A stretch of 64,000 nucleotides of DNA from assembly GCF_050947875.1 (NCBI RefSeq), contig NC_134568.1:219107673-219171672 (forward strand), written 5' to 3'. Within the stretch, counting starts at the first letter, position 1; the number at the start of each line of letters is the position of its first letter. The DNA is from Dermacentor variabilis. Taxonomy: Eukaryota > Arthropoda > Arachnida > Ixodida > Ixodidae. This document shows, one piece after another, positions 59,401-64,000 of this stretch. Under the pieces are notes generated by a model. It was not told the DNA's origin. It saw nothing but the letters and a program-made list of their open reading frames with translations, and made no database searches. The translations under genes were made by a program, and so were the position numbers.

Positions 59401-61362
59401 TAAAAGTAAATTATTCTGAGTTGCCATATTGGCACATTGTGATAGAAATTCGCCAATAGCGCTATGGTTGTTGACAAATGGCAAGTGACATTAATGTTTG
59501 AAGACATTCATAAGTACTACTGCTGGATAAGATAGTATTCAGGCTGTACGAACATACAAGAGATGGCCACACCTCAACTGGGTCAGTGGCATCTTAATAG
59601 CTAGCAAGCGCAACCTAAGGTGACTGTGCACACTCTGCTGGGTTTTCTTGCCAGTTGCAATTTATTGTAAGAATTGTCTTCTTGCAAATAAATGGATCAT
59701 TGTGGTTGAGAGTGTGTTCCTGTTTACTCTTTATCAACCTGTCTGTGTAATGCTTTAATAAAAGCACAAAGGGAACATACGTGGATGCTGTTAAAAAATA
59801 AGTGCATTGTCATGTATCATCTTGCTAACATTTAGTAAGCACTTAAGTGCAGCAGTTGTAACAAGAACAGTGTTAACATTTTGCAGTATATGGCACAGTT
59901 CAAAGACTTTAATATATATCTCGCAGGGGCCCTTGTAATGTCAAGAGTTTGGTGTAAGCAGTTCACACTAAAGATGACACACAGTTTACCAAACTGTTAA
60001 ACAGTTACTGAAGCAAAGTGTGAGACAGGGCCAGTTGGTATTCCTTGATGATATAACCAACGCGAGAGTTGATACGAAACACAAAAAGAAGCTACAATGA
60101 TAAGCGCTGTCCTTGTCGCTTCTTTTTGTGTTCTGTGTCAACTCTCGTTCTGGTTATATCATCACTGCAGTTACTGTCACTTTTATAATTGAGATGGGGC
60201 TTCAGCTGCTTTAAATGTGCATTTTGTTGTGCACAGTCTTTCTGATATTGTCATGTGTAGATATCAGCCTGTTCTGTTTCTTCGGCACTCGTAGCATTCA
60301 TCTGGTACAAAAATTTTAAAAAATTTGTCTGCCATGTGAAATAATGATTGCTTTTAAACAGGAGTGAAAGTAAAAATAGCAGAGCAAGATGGCACCATTT
60401 CACTAAAAAATTATCAGAGAAGTGCCTGTCCATGTCTGTCCTGGTAATCCCACATCTTCACATTTAAATGCTACTCGTTATGGAATACAGTTAACTGATT
60501 TTTCGGACACAGGCAGGGCTGCAAAAATGTCTGAATAATTACGGCTGTAAAAGGGAGACAGATAACATGAGGGACAAGCAGGGAGATCGAGATGATCACA
60601 AGGTGCAATTGCAGTAAATGTACCATATCAATGGTAAAATCAGTTTATTTGTTCTTTACAATGCCAGCTCAGTGGAGAATTCTTTGACAGAATTTCACTC
60701 TGTGTTGTGCTTCATTTAAATAATATCAACTTGGAATTTCGTGGTGGTCAAGGCTACGGGTGCGTTCTGCATTTGCCCATAGGCTCCGTGCAGTAAAGTT
60801 TGCCAGCAGCCAATGCGAAATTTGTTCCAGTGCTGCTGAAACACTGTGCAGTAAACAAGCTTAACACATACTTCAGTGTCAACTTTCCGTATTAGTCAAG
60901 AACTTGGAAAGTAAAGCTATTGGCACATATAACAGCCATTATTTCTTTTTTGCAAGTGTGAAAATATAGGTTATTTTATAAATCTTAAATGTCAAGGTTA
61001 CTGAAACATACATGTTAAAATCTATGCACTCAAAAAAATAATGTTGCTGTTGTTCAGGCTTTACTCAAAAACAAGAGACTACACTGTCTAATTCCAGAAG
61101 CTGGCCATTCATATAGATTGCTGCCTTTGTGAGGTTTCAGCTCCAATATGAAATTAGTACTTGTTTAGCTCAGTCATTAACCTAAATTATCTGCTGCAAT
61201 AAACTTTTACTGCTTTATTCTGCTCATGATATAATGAAAGTTCTGTTTCATGCAGCTCAAGGCTCTTTCCCATGCTTGTAAGGTGCCCATAACAATTGTT
61301 CAAGCAACTGGACCTTCTATTGAGATAGGCACAGAATATAATGCTAAGCCTATCTTTCTAAG
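17125..61362 (+). CDS. OTUD6B: OTU domain deubiquitinase, OTUD6B-like (9 exons, 3' end missing)
   Basis: Spliced CDS: 17125-17203, 29236-29405, 29498-29587, 32774-32911, 33765-33784, 37042-37087, 39366-39474, 40164-40225, 61256-61362. All introns are GT..AG and all phases agree, giving 273 complete codons. Residues 1-159 form the charged helical N-terminal region (HRKERKELQ, then Lys/Glu-rich segments ending in KAEKRREKKR). The OTU peptidase domain follows: IPSDGNC with catalytic Asp163 and Cys166, then MYKAMEHQL, the AEEYEDYC segment, TTAWGGQVELKALS and VPITIVQA. The order and spacing match animal OTUD6B (about 290 residues). The final exon with the catalytic His (GEHYNS-type motif) is not in the window. 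OTUD6 proteins remove ubiquitin in the cytosol and are linked to proteasome assembly and translation control. Introns 1 (12 kb) and 8 (21 kb) are full of repeats. Confidence 0.95.
17673..19510 (+). CDS. DUF3987-like protein, probably spliced from OTUD6B exon 1
   Basis: An ORF of 611 codons runs from a strong acceptor (T- and C-rich tract, then CCCCATTAG at 17664-17672) to TAA at 19508. The frame stays open upstream to 17600, but that part is the pyrimidine tract and starts with TTG; the first in-frame ATG (17869) would cut off a conserved-looking segment. Joined to OTUD6B exon 1 in phase it gives about 638 residues. Family-like blocks: LLLCLVTATSHLMG, ENPVLWSSVLVPREHSC (where DUF3987 proteins carry a P-loop), VVVDEAS, and FKTATSQIFRLAAALYVLDG followed by AAHVWEAHDIV. 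The P-loop GxxxxGK(S/T) is absent. The C-terminal 130 residues (from about 19080) look like a separate small domain. It is uninterrupted while all nearby mobile elements are full of stops, so it is probably a maintained, domesticated gene. The family call is from pattern memory. Confidence 0.7.
20018..20070. repeat. (AT)n microsatellite
   Basis: An AT dinucleotide run of about 53 bases inside intron 1. Confidence 0.95.
21510..21515 (+). terminator. Candidate polyadenylation signal
   Basis: AATAAA about 2 kb after the stop codon of the DUF3987-like ORF; the sequence after it is not strongly GT-rich. It is one of several candidates in the intron, and usage is unknown. Confidence 0.3.
23627..24558. 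mobile_element. TIR element, AAGGGCCCCTCACC family, copy 1
   Basis: Perfect 14-base terminal inverted repeats: AAGGGCCCCTCACC at 23627-23640 and GGTGAGGGGCCCTT at 24545-24558. The element is 932 bp long. Just inside the left end it reads GCAAATTTTGGTTATAC, which is also found, slightly changed, in the copy at 58367-58798. No transposase is recognised; the small ORF at 24097-24345 has no known domain. It is probably a non-autonomous DNA transposon. Confidence 0.75.
24559..25450. other. OTUD6B intron 1 sequence
   Basis: Nothing recognisable was seen. Confidence 0.45.
25464..25767 (-). mobile_element. Hairpin retroposon with tRNA-like core, 13-bp target duplication
   Basis: Direct repeats TTTTTGAAAGCTT at 25451-25463 and 25768-25780 bound the insert. 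Arms of about 80 bases (25464-25543 and 25643-25722) are nearly perfect reverse complements. Between them is a tRNA-like segment: ATTGGTAGAGCATCGC (A-box-like, 25542-25557), an anticodon-arm-like ACGCGAAATGCG, then GGTTGTGGGTTCAGTTCCC (B-box-like). The 5' acceptor part of the tRNA is missing, so this is not a functional tRNA gene. A unique tail (25723-25767) lies outside the right arm. The arm and tail sequences are ones I recognise as common in tick genomes. Confidence 0.78.
25781..28078. other. OTUD6B intron 1 sequence
   Basis: AT-rich. No exon, RNA gene or repeat family can be supported. Confidence 0.45.
28079..28214 (+). mobile_element. Hairpin insert, short arms
   Basis: The arms GCAGGCATAACAGCAG (28107-28122) and CTGCTGTTATGCCTGC (28199-28214) are perfect reverse complements, with an A-rich loop. 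Directly before the left arm is AAGTTCTTGGGCGATTTGGT (28079-28098), which resembles the GGGC-N-N-GTTGGT head of the other hairpin inserts. No flanking direct repeat was found. Confidence 0.55.
28215..29235. other. End of OTUD6B intron 1
   Basis: A C-run (about 28987-29001) is present. Nothing coding was seen before the exon 2 acceptor TTCATTGCAG (29226-29235). Confidence 0.5.
29236..29405 (+). CDS. OTUD6B: OTUD6B exon 2
   Basis: Encodes AKIQSLKHSVPKGDKKRKK and a Glu/Lys-rich helix, ending GEPE. Acceptor TTGCAG; donor GAG|GTAACG. A second possible donor at 29394 (ATG|GTGAGC) would put exon 3 out of frame and hit a stop, so it is not preferred. Confidence 0.92.
29498..29587 (+). CDS. OTUD6B: OTUD6B exon 3
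   Basis: Exactly 30 codons, VDGVTDELDAV to KASKAEKRR, with phase 0 at both ends. Intron 2 is only 92 bases. The KAEKRR end joins to EKKR of exon 4, matching the basic segment KAQKRREKK of animal OTUD6B. Confidence 0.9.
29588..31229. other. OTUD6B intron 3, first part
   Basis: No coding signal. From about 30720 the sequence is AT-rich with loosely repeated ATTCCTATTTATACAAT-like units, possibly a decayed repeat. Confidence 0.4.
31230..32510 (+). mobile_element. RTE-like LINE, 5'-truncated and dead
   Basis: The retained part begins inside RT: EQAGFRKGYSIMDHIH, FIDYEKAFDSVE (about 31385-31420), VRQGDTISLMLF (about 31560-31590), FPDDIVLFS in place of FADD (about 31680-31706), then YVYLGQLATGNPDHEKEI and LPVLTYGAETW (about 31870-32060). 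The first RT aspartate of the YADD/FADD box is retained, but Ala is changed to Pro. Frameshifts near 31550 and 31780 break it. The end carries CCTGCAGTGGACATAAAAC and then (GCT)n(GAT)n at 32459-32490, the usual simple-repeat tail of RTE-type elements. It lies in OTUD6B intron 3. Confidence 0.88.
32774..32911 (+). CDS. OTUD6B: OTUD6B exon 4
   Basis: 46 codons, EKKRQKEVRREKEIAEQEVE to GLVIYE, phase 0 at both ends. Acceptor CACCTAG; donor GAG|GTAAGC. It carries the linker helix that leads into the OTU domain. Confidence 0.92.
32912..33764. other. OTUD6B intron 4
   Basis: AT-rich intron, nothing recognised. Confidence 0.5.
33765..33784 (+). CDS. OTUD6B: OTUD6B exon 5 (20-base micro-exon)
   Basis: Encodes IPSDGN plus the first two bases (TG) of the catalytic Cys codon. 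Acceptor CTTTTTTAG; donor CTG|GTAAGAC. Joining to exon 6 (first base C) gives TGC, Cys166. It is too short for gene finders that rely on coding statistics. Confidence 0.9.
33785..36070. other. OTUD6B intron 5, first part
   Basis: Holds a run of 20 G at 34012-34031 and a C-run with (CT)n at about 34567-34588. No gene was seen. Confidence 0.5.
36071..36280 (+). mobile_element. tRNA-derived SINE
   Basis: The head is tRNA-like: TTAGCTTAGATGGTAGAGTG (A box, about 36083-36102) and CCCAGGTTCGAATTTTGG (B box, about 36125-36142). The body contains AGAAACCCATATGGGTTTCC (about 36182-36201) and ATTTCATTTTTGCAACAT, which I recognise as a common tick SINE body. The 3' end is placed approximately. It lies in OTUD6B intron 5 on the gene's strand. 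Confidence 0.78.
36281..37041. other. OTUD6B intron 5, last part
   Basis: No feature beyond the exon 6 acceptor TTTTTAG. Confidence 0.5.
37042..37087 (+). CDS. OTUD6B: OTUD6B exon 6
   Basis: Begins with the C that completes the catalytic Cys codon, then MYKAMEHQLGLFGVM. Donor ATG|GTAAGC, phase 0 at the end. Confidence 0.92.
37733..38247. mobile_element. hAT-type MITE with 8-bp target duplication
   Basis: The 8-base direct repeat ATGATAAG lies at 37725-37732 and 38248-38255. The termini are inverted: TAGGGGTGTGCAAATATTTG and, at the right end, a decayed ACATCCCTA preceded by GAATATTTGAATTC. An 8-bp target duplication and TAGGG ends are typical of hAT elements. The 515-bp body has no transposase and carries a younger nested insert at 37845-38006. 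Confidence 0.78.
37845..38006 (-). mobile_element. Hairpin retroposon nested in the hAT MITE
   Basis: The direct repeat CAACAGTTCTTTTA (14 bases) lies at 37831-37844 and 38007-38020. Arms of about 53 bases (37845-37896 and 37917-37970) are nearly perfect complements, including ACTTGGGAAGGAAGAG against CTCTTCCTTCCCAAGT. A 36-base tail follows the right arm. On the minus strand this tail is the head of the element and reads TTGCTGGGCGAGTTGGTTGG. Confidence 0.8.
38256..39365. other. OTUD6B intron 6, remainder
   Basis: No feature was recognised. Confidence 0.45.
39366..39474 (+). CDS. OTUD6B: OTUD6B exon 7
   Basis: Encodes KSMSELRQETANYMLSH, EEFLPFL and NGDMMTA. Acceptor TTCTAG, donor GCAG|GTGAAC, phase 1 at the end. 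The spacing from MYKAMEHQL to TANYM equals that of the vertebrate protein. Confidence 0.92.
40164..40225 (+). CDS. OTUD6B: OTUD6B exon 8
   Basis: Encodes EEYEDYCLEVSSTTAWGGQVE; the WGGQ segment is a core OTU block. Acceptor ATATGCAG, donor GAG|GTATGA, phase 0. Confidence 0.92.
40226..40762. other. Start of OTUD6B intron 8
   Basis: Mostly unrecognised. The stretch at about 40490-40762 lies immediately 3' of Gypsy element A and may be its 3' non-coding end, but no LTR pair could be matched. Confidence 0.4.
40818..40915 (-). repeat. 48-base in-frame tandem duplication in integrase C-terminus
   Basis: Two adjacent copies of a 48-base unit encode NYEVIPDSDDSSS followed by RHK or HRK. The unit is a multiple of three, so the frame continues to the stop at 40763. 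Confidence 0.85.
41422..42011 (-). mobile_element. Solo LTR with 4-bp target duplication
   Basis: A 590-bp block with LTR-style ends, TGTGGGG at 41422 and CCCCACA ending at 42011. It is flanked by TGTT at 41418-41421 and 42012-42015. Removing the block and one TGTT copy restores a continuous integrase frame (AAKHHVQTCADC). AATAAA is present on the minus strand near 41495, which agrees with minus orientation. No internal coding region is present, so it is a recombined solo LTR. Confidence 0.87.
43087..43237 (-). repeat. 3' LTR of Gypsy element B
   Basis: 151 bases, starting TGTTACGGCGATG and ending TTCCGTAACA. TATAAA occurs in the matching position of both LTRs on the plus strand. The ends form the inverted TGTTACGG and CCGTAACA. 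Confidence 0.9.
43377..44561 (-). pseudogene. Gypsy B integrase
   Basis: Zinc-type N-terminal part with HDAPTAGHLGVLRTYNRV and CELRQHRKKP (44200-44400). The core carries the three catalytic blocks ATDYATRYA, LTDRGLSF and HPQTNGLTE, so the D,D,E residues are present. A C-terminal part ends near 43240. A frame change near 44110 separates the zinc domain from the core. Confidence 0.85.
44558..45959 (-). pseudogene. Gypsy B reverse transcriptase and RNase H
   Basis: RT blocks SPWASPVVLVQKKDG (about 45685-45725), FGLCNAPATFE and YLDDVIVFS (about 45365-45395) are followed by a thumb with LGHLVDASGV. RNase H contains VVTDHHTFCWL and ends in DADCLSRHP. Frameshifts occur near 45540 and 45260 and at least one stop lies near 45430. 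Confidence 0.85.
46444..46884 (-). pseudogene. Gypsy B aspartic protease, active-site Asp changed
   Basis: The block VQALVETGAYVSVMSASLR (about 46590-46645) aligns with the retropepsin ALVDTGADVSV motif. The catalytic Asp is Glu (GAG) in this copy. A CCHC knuckle of gag (CFTCHHIDHVARYC, about 47003-47045) lies just upstream on the minus strand. Confidence 0.8.
47000..47981 (-). pseudogene. Gypsy B gag
   Basis: Starts MNDSEHVGS near 47981 and contains PKDPGTFCGADGADVEEW, an unusual but typical gag entry for this type. It continues through broken frames with KDIAENTFNLLLCKS and FEQAKSRCV to the CCHC knuckle near 47020. A frameshift lies near 47760, and stops follow. Confidence 0.78.
48055..48208 (-). 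repeat. 5' LTR of Gypsy element B
   Basis: 154 bases, TGTTACGGGGATG to TTCCGTAACA. The primer binding site expected next to it (below 48055 on the minus strand) could not be matched to a tRNA by eye. Confidence 0.9.
49553..50887 (-). repeat. 1.34-kb tandem duplication, unit 1 (Gypsy A gag)
   Basis: Unit 1 and unit 2 (50888-52228) lie directly head to tail. I count about eight substitutions plus a longer G-run in unit 2. The unit holds, on the minus strand, gag with a knuckle CFHCGEPGHIARYY whose last Cys is Tyr, and a gag core (KEPLFAILVQNPPTTVNKF). Its outer part (about 50520-50887) is a different repeat with TATATATGC and AATAAA on the plus strand and a head-like GGGCTGGTTGGC on the minus strand. 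Confidence 0.92.
50888..52228 (-). repeat. 1.34-kb tandem duplication, unit 2
   Basis: Copy of 49553-50887 with about 0.6 percent substitutions. Here gag is read without the interruption present in unit 1 (51388-51816 is open on the minus strand). The same Cys to Tyr knuckle change is present, so that mutation predates the duplication. The junction reads TTTTTGT|AATGTCATT. Confidence 0.92.
52229..53882. other. AT-rich intron 8 sequence with a two-copy repeat
   Basis: Two direct copies of a roughly 120-base unit start at 53003 and 53167 (period 164), beginning CTGCTTCCTACAGTCACTAG. No gene was seen. It is probably a dispersed tick repeat. Confidence 0.6.
53003..53290. repeat. Two-copy direct repeat, period 164 bases
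   Basis: Copies 53003 to about 53126 and 53167 to about 53290 share CTGCTTCCTACAGTCACTAG, TTTTCTCATAAAAGCATTT and a TTTGAATA end, with substitutions and small indels. Confidence 0.8.
53883..54413 (+). pseudogene. LINE ORF1, C-terminal part
   Basis: The frame contains a basic stretch (KVRRQRSHRPRSRKP), a low-complexity middle and a helical ending, ALMNTLRVLLNAIHTPAARG. No zinc knuckle is seen, so the N-terminal part is missing or decayed. It overlaps the start of ORF2 by about 40 bases in another frame, as is common in this type of element. Confidence 0.65.
54373..58019 (+). pseudogene. LINE ORF2: endonuclease, RT, RNase H, zinc motif
   Basis: Endonuclease, 54430-55050: FQWNARGL, IVICEPN, SGDFNAHHSLWG, GSDHVP. 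RT, about 55690-56410, in three frames: GPDGVTYAAL, LDVKGAYDNV, VPQGGVLSPTLFN, IYADDICIW. RNase H, about 57155-57520: IYTDGS, STAAELAAI, FCDSKAAL and NDSADDAA, all catalytic positions present. After a TGA at 57518 and a further frame change comes CDTCGCEETIVHLLCDC (about 57796-57846). Confidence 0.88.
58367..58798. mobile_element. TIR element, AAGGGCCCCTCACC family, copy 2
   Basis: Ends AAGGGCCTCTCCCC (58367-58380) and GGTGAGGGGCCCTT (58785-58798), with two mismatches between them. Inside the left end, ATTTTGGTTATACTC matches copy 1. The 432-bp element is shorter than copy 1 and has no coding capacity. Confidence 0.72.
58799..60001. other. OTUD6B intron 8 sequence
   Basis: No recognisable feature. 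Confidence 0.45.
60011..60167 (+). mobile_element. Hairpin retroposon
   Basis: Arms of about 48 bases (60045-60092 and 60118-60165) are complementary, including TGATGATATAACCA and AACACAAAAAGAAGC with their complements. A head at 60011-60044 reads GAGACAGGGCCAGTTGGTAT. A direct repeat CAGTTACTG (60002-60010 and 60168-60176) may be the target duplication. The layout equals that of 14799-14960 and 37845-38006. Confidence 0.68.
60177..61255. other. End of OTUD6B intron 8
   Basis: AT-rich, nothing recognised before the exon 9 acceptor TTTCATGCAG. Confidence 0.5.
61256..61362 (+). CDS. OTUD6B: OTUD6B exon 9
   Basis: Encodes LKALSHACKVPITIVQATG and EIGTEYNAKPIFL, ending in phase 2 with donor AAG|GTAAGT. 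It completes the region before the YMRHAYGLGEHYNS-type end of the family, which must be in a later exon. Confidence 0.93.
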
Positions 61363-62709
61363 GTAAGTTACTTGCTGGTACTGCATAACGTCAAACAGCT
61401 ATACTTCATTTTGGACTGTATTATGAACATGGCTGGGTAAATGAACTCTGTGAAACAGTGGAGTAGTTTTTTGTTCTGGCTCACATTGGGATAATTATAA
61501 ATGAGAAATTTTGCTTGTTTTATGCTATATGTTCTTATCACTTTTACTTGGAATGCATGCAGCCACAGGAAATGACAGGAAAAAAGAATGTAACAGATGA
61601 GTACTGGTGCCCTTCAACCCTTTATGTGTTTCGGCACATGCAGGATGAATGAAGAGGAGGAAGCATGTGTCCACAAAAATCTTATAATAAAATTTTACAT
61701 GACAGCAGACATTTATGCATCTTATTTGTCTTATGAAATAACTAAGCTAGCTGGTCTTCATTTCATCCCCTTTTGCATTTAAGTAGCATGGTATGCAATA
61801 TAATACACACTTGTGCAGATAACAAATTCTTAGAGTTATTTATCTGTGCGAGATATTTGTACAGTGAAGCTTGTCCAACAAGCAGCTGCAGTTGCGCCAA
61901 TAAGTTGCCTAATGCATTTAGAAGGAGAGAGGCAGCTGACTACAGGTTCTCTTAATTTGTGAGTTTTTCTTTTATGGAACGTTAAAGAGAAATATGAAAC
62001 CCAGCTGTTCCATTATTTATGCAATATCAAGTATTCCATTCTTATTGTGAGCTGATGTTGACAAGGTGCTGATGCCCCCTTCAAGTTTTTAAACCAACTT
62101 TTGAAATCTGCTGAGCATTAGTTGAATGAATGCTTATAAATAGGAAAGGATTACTCTGTACAGTGGGCTCTTGCTAATGCGAAACCAATTAAGTTGAATT
62201 TACGGGTATGAAGAACAATGTGAGAACATTTGGTTGACTTCCCATAGGCCCATTACAAAAAAAAATATCTTCAAACGAACCGCTAATTCGGCAGAGTTGA
62301 ACTTCTACAGCCATTACCAATGTCTATTTGCCACTTTGCTCGGGAAGAAGCCCAGATTGGCAGCGCTTGCAAGAGCAGCGCTGCATAGGCAACAAAGAAA
62401 TCTCATACATGCCTTTCTGGCGGGTTGCATGGTTTGCATGGTCACTTATTCTTATTGGTGCAGTTGTACGAAATACTTCACGTTCCAGTCGGCTGTTCCA
62501 GTCAAGTGTCTTTGTGGTTAAGCCAAGTGCCCTTGTTACCCTTCCAAAGTTGTTATAAAGATGCTGTTGCATTTCTTTTGAATTAAAAAAAAAAGCAGTA
62601 AACACGACGAGACGAAGATGACGATGGGACAGGCTGAAACTTACAACTAAAGTATATGATAGTATAAAGGCAAATATACCCTCTGCAAATCTTCCTGGCA
62701 GATGCACAT
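61363..62709. other. OTUD6B last intron, first part
   Basis: I searched all frames for the expected final OTU segment with Gly-Glu-His and did not find it. No other gene was recognised. Confidence 0.5.
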
Positions 62710-63039
62710 TAATCTACTTACGATTACATTTCACTGCTAAGAAAACTCATCTCATTATCAGCGAGGCTCAGAGAAGTGTTATTGACGCAGGTGTTCTTCC
62801 ACCTAATTATGTGGAAAGCCTCCAGAATCACCCATTATGTCTTCATTTTTCTGCAGCCTATAACACTTGTGTTATCAAACACTGGGGCGCATCCGCGCTG
62901 TCTTTAGTGACTTGGCAGGTGAGTGCCGTCAGTTGCAAAAAGGGTAGGACAACACTTGGATCAGCGACACTTCTCTGAGCCTCACTGATAAAGAGAGGAG
63001 TTCCCTTAGCGGCACAGTGTGATTGTAAGTAGAAGATTA
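62710..63039. mobile_element. Inverted-repeat element of 330 bp
   Basis: The left arm (62710-62778) and right arm (62968-63039) are imperfect complements; both contain GAGGCTCAGAGAAGTG or its complement at the inner end and TAATCT or AGATTA at the outer end. The interior of about 190 bases has no domain. No target duplication was found. Confidence 0.72.
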
Positions 63040-64000
63040 AGTGGCGTTTTTTTTTTTTACAATGGTTATTTGCACATGTGCCAGAAGGCTTGCTGGAGGA
63101 CTTGCCTTTTTACTATCATAAATTTTAGTTGCAATTTTCAACCTGTCTCATCGTCTTCATCTAGTTGTGTTTAACACTGTATTTTAAAGCAAAGCTTTCT
63201 TTGCCTCTTCCTTCGACTTTTCCGCAGCTGCTGTCGCTGTCGCAGCGTGCATACAGTCAACGACCGATTTTCCGGAAGCCCAATTTTTTGGACATTCCCG
63301 ATAATTTGGTCGCATTCGCGGCACAGCCACGTACCCCATAGAGTCAATGTATGATAACATCTGAAATTTCGGACGCAAAAAAACCTTTGCCGTCCGATTT
63401 TCCGGACATGCCATGGCCGCAGGTCCGAATACGGCATTAGAGAGTTTGCGCTTGCGTCCCCCTAACCTAAACCCCTTATTAATCGAAGCCACCACCGCCG
63501 TCATCTTTATTAGAGAGTTAGGGGACGGAAGCGGCTTGCGTCCCCTAATCTAAAACTCCTCATTACCTCTCCGCCTCAAACCGGCGCTCTCGCACGCAGA
63601 TCCGCAGGCAGCCGTAGCCACCACCGCGGCAACGCTAGGCCTATAGTTACTTCGAAGTTTTTTACCAAGCTTCTTGCTGTTCGGCGCTGTGTTTTTCAAT
63701 TAAACAATTCGCCGCTGTTAGCAATGCCGCCGACTCCTCTTCATAATCCTCGCCAATTGCTTTGAAGTTGGGAAAGCACGGCGCGTGCGTAATGCCGGTT
63801 CCAGACGGTCAGCTTCGCCTCGACATAGCACTGTTACGCAGCGAGGCTTACCAAGAGTGAGAAGGGGCAATTTTCACGGGACACGGTATGTATTCCTTAA
63901 TTATACACGCGCGCACCTGCCGTCTCCTATCGCAGTACGAGCACAGATACGGCTAATAAGTGTACTGACAGGCCTTCAGAGCTATTTCAGGCATGCCTGT
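63040..64000. other. Window end, repeat-like, no gene assigned
   Basis: GC content rises. A motif CCGATTTTCCGGA recurs (about 63264 and 63397), and a block TTAGAGAGTT...CTTGCGTCCCC...CTAA occurs twice (about 63437-63480 and 63510-63565). This looks like a decayed DNA transposon, but no superfamily can be supported. Confidence 0.4.

Noticed and set aside
62780..62930. Final exon of OTUD6B
   Set aside because: No frame encodes the expected Gly-Glu-His-Tyr ending, and the block lies inside an inverted-repeat element.
63184..63504. Minus-strand ORF as a host gene
   Set aside because: The sequence is repeat-like (recurring CCGATTTTCCGGA) and the translation shows no domain.

Overview
The window is animal nuclear DNA, most likely from a hard (ixodid) tick. 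The evidence is: one intron-containing metazoan gene with consistent GT..AG exons, a tRNA-related SINE with the sequence character of the tick Ruka-type family, several decayed non-LTR and Gypsy retrotransposons, many inverted-repeat elements and AT microsatellites. There is no bacterial-style operon, CRISPR array or rRNA. The genus cannot be fixed from sequence alone.

Host gene. Nine exons on the + strand (17125-61362) read as an OTUD6B-type OTU deubiquitinase. The last exon, with the catalytic His, is not in the window and should lie past 64000. Intron 1 (12 kb) holds a long same-strand ORF (17673-19510) that resembles DUF3987, a primase/helicase-like P-loop family. It has no usable ATG at its own 5' end, but has a strong splice acceptor whose phase matches the donor of OTUD6B exon 1. 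The simplest model is two proteins sharing a promoter, start codon and first 26 codons. This is the most interesting feature of the window. Intron 8 (21 kb) is filled with retrotransposons.

Layout. 1-2 kb: 3' part of a non-LTR retrotransposon. 2.3 kb: large inverted repeat. 4.7-6.6 kb: related non-LTR remnant on the - strand. 7.3-7.9 kb: inverted-repeat element with a SINE inside. 8.5-14.0 kb: nearly complete but dead LINE (gag-like ORF1; endonuclease, RT, RNase H). 14.8-15.05 kb: hairpin retroposon and a 78-bp palindrome. 16.3-17.1 kb: GC-rich putative promoter. 17.1-40.2 kb: OTUD6B exons 1-8 with SINEs, MITEs, an RTE-like LINE and hairpin elements in the introns. 40.8-52.2 kb: Gypsy element A (- strand), broken by a second Gypsy element B (43087-48208, with LTRs), by a solo LTR (41422-42011) and by a 1.34-kb tandem duplication. 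53.9-58.2 kb: a second dead LINE with RNase H. 58.4-61.2 kb: inverted-repeat elements. 61256-61362: OTUD6B exon 9. 61.4-64 kb: intron with another inverted-repeat element.

Several insertions can be dated relative to each other, because the host element's reading frame becomes continuous again when the insert and one target-site copy are removed. A second recurring theme is hairpin-shaped inserts flanked by 9-14 bp direct repeats, most with a related GGGC-N-N-GTTGGT-like head. They look retroposed rather than cut-and-paste.
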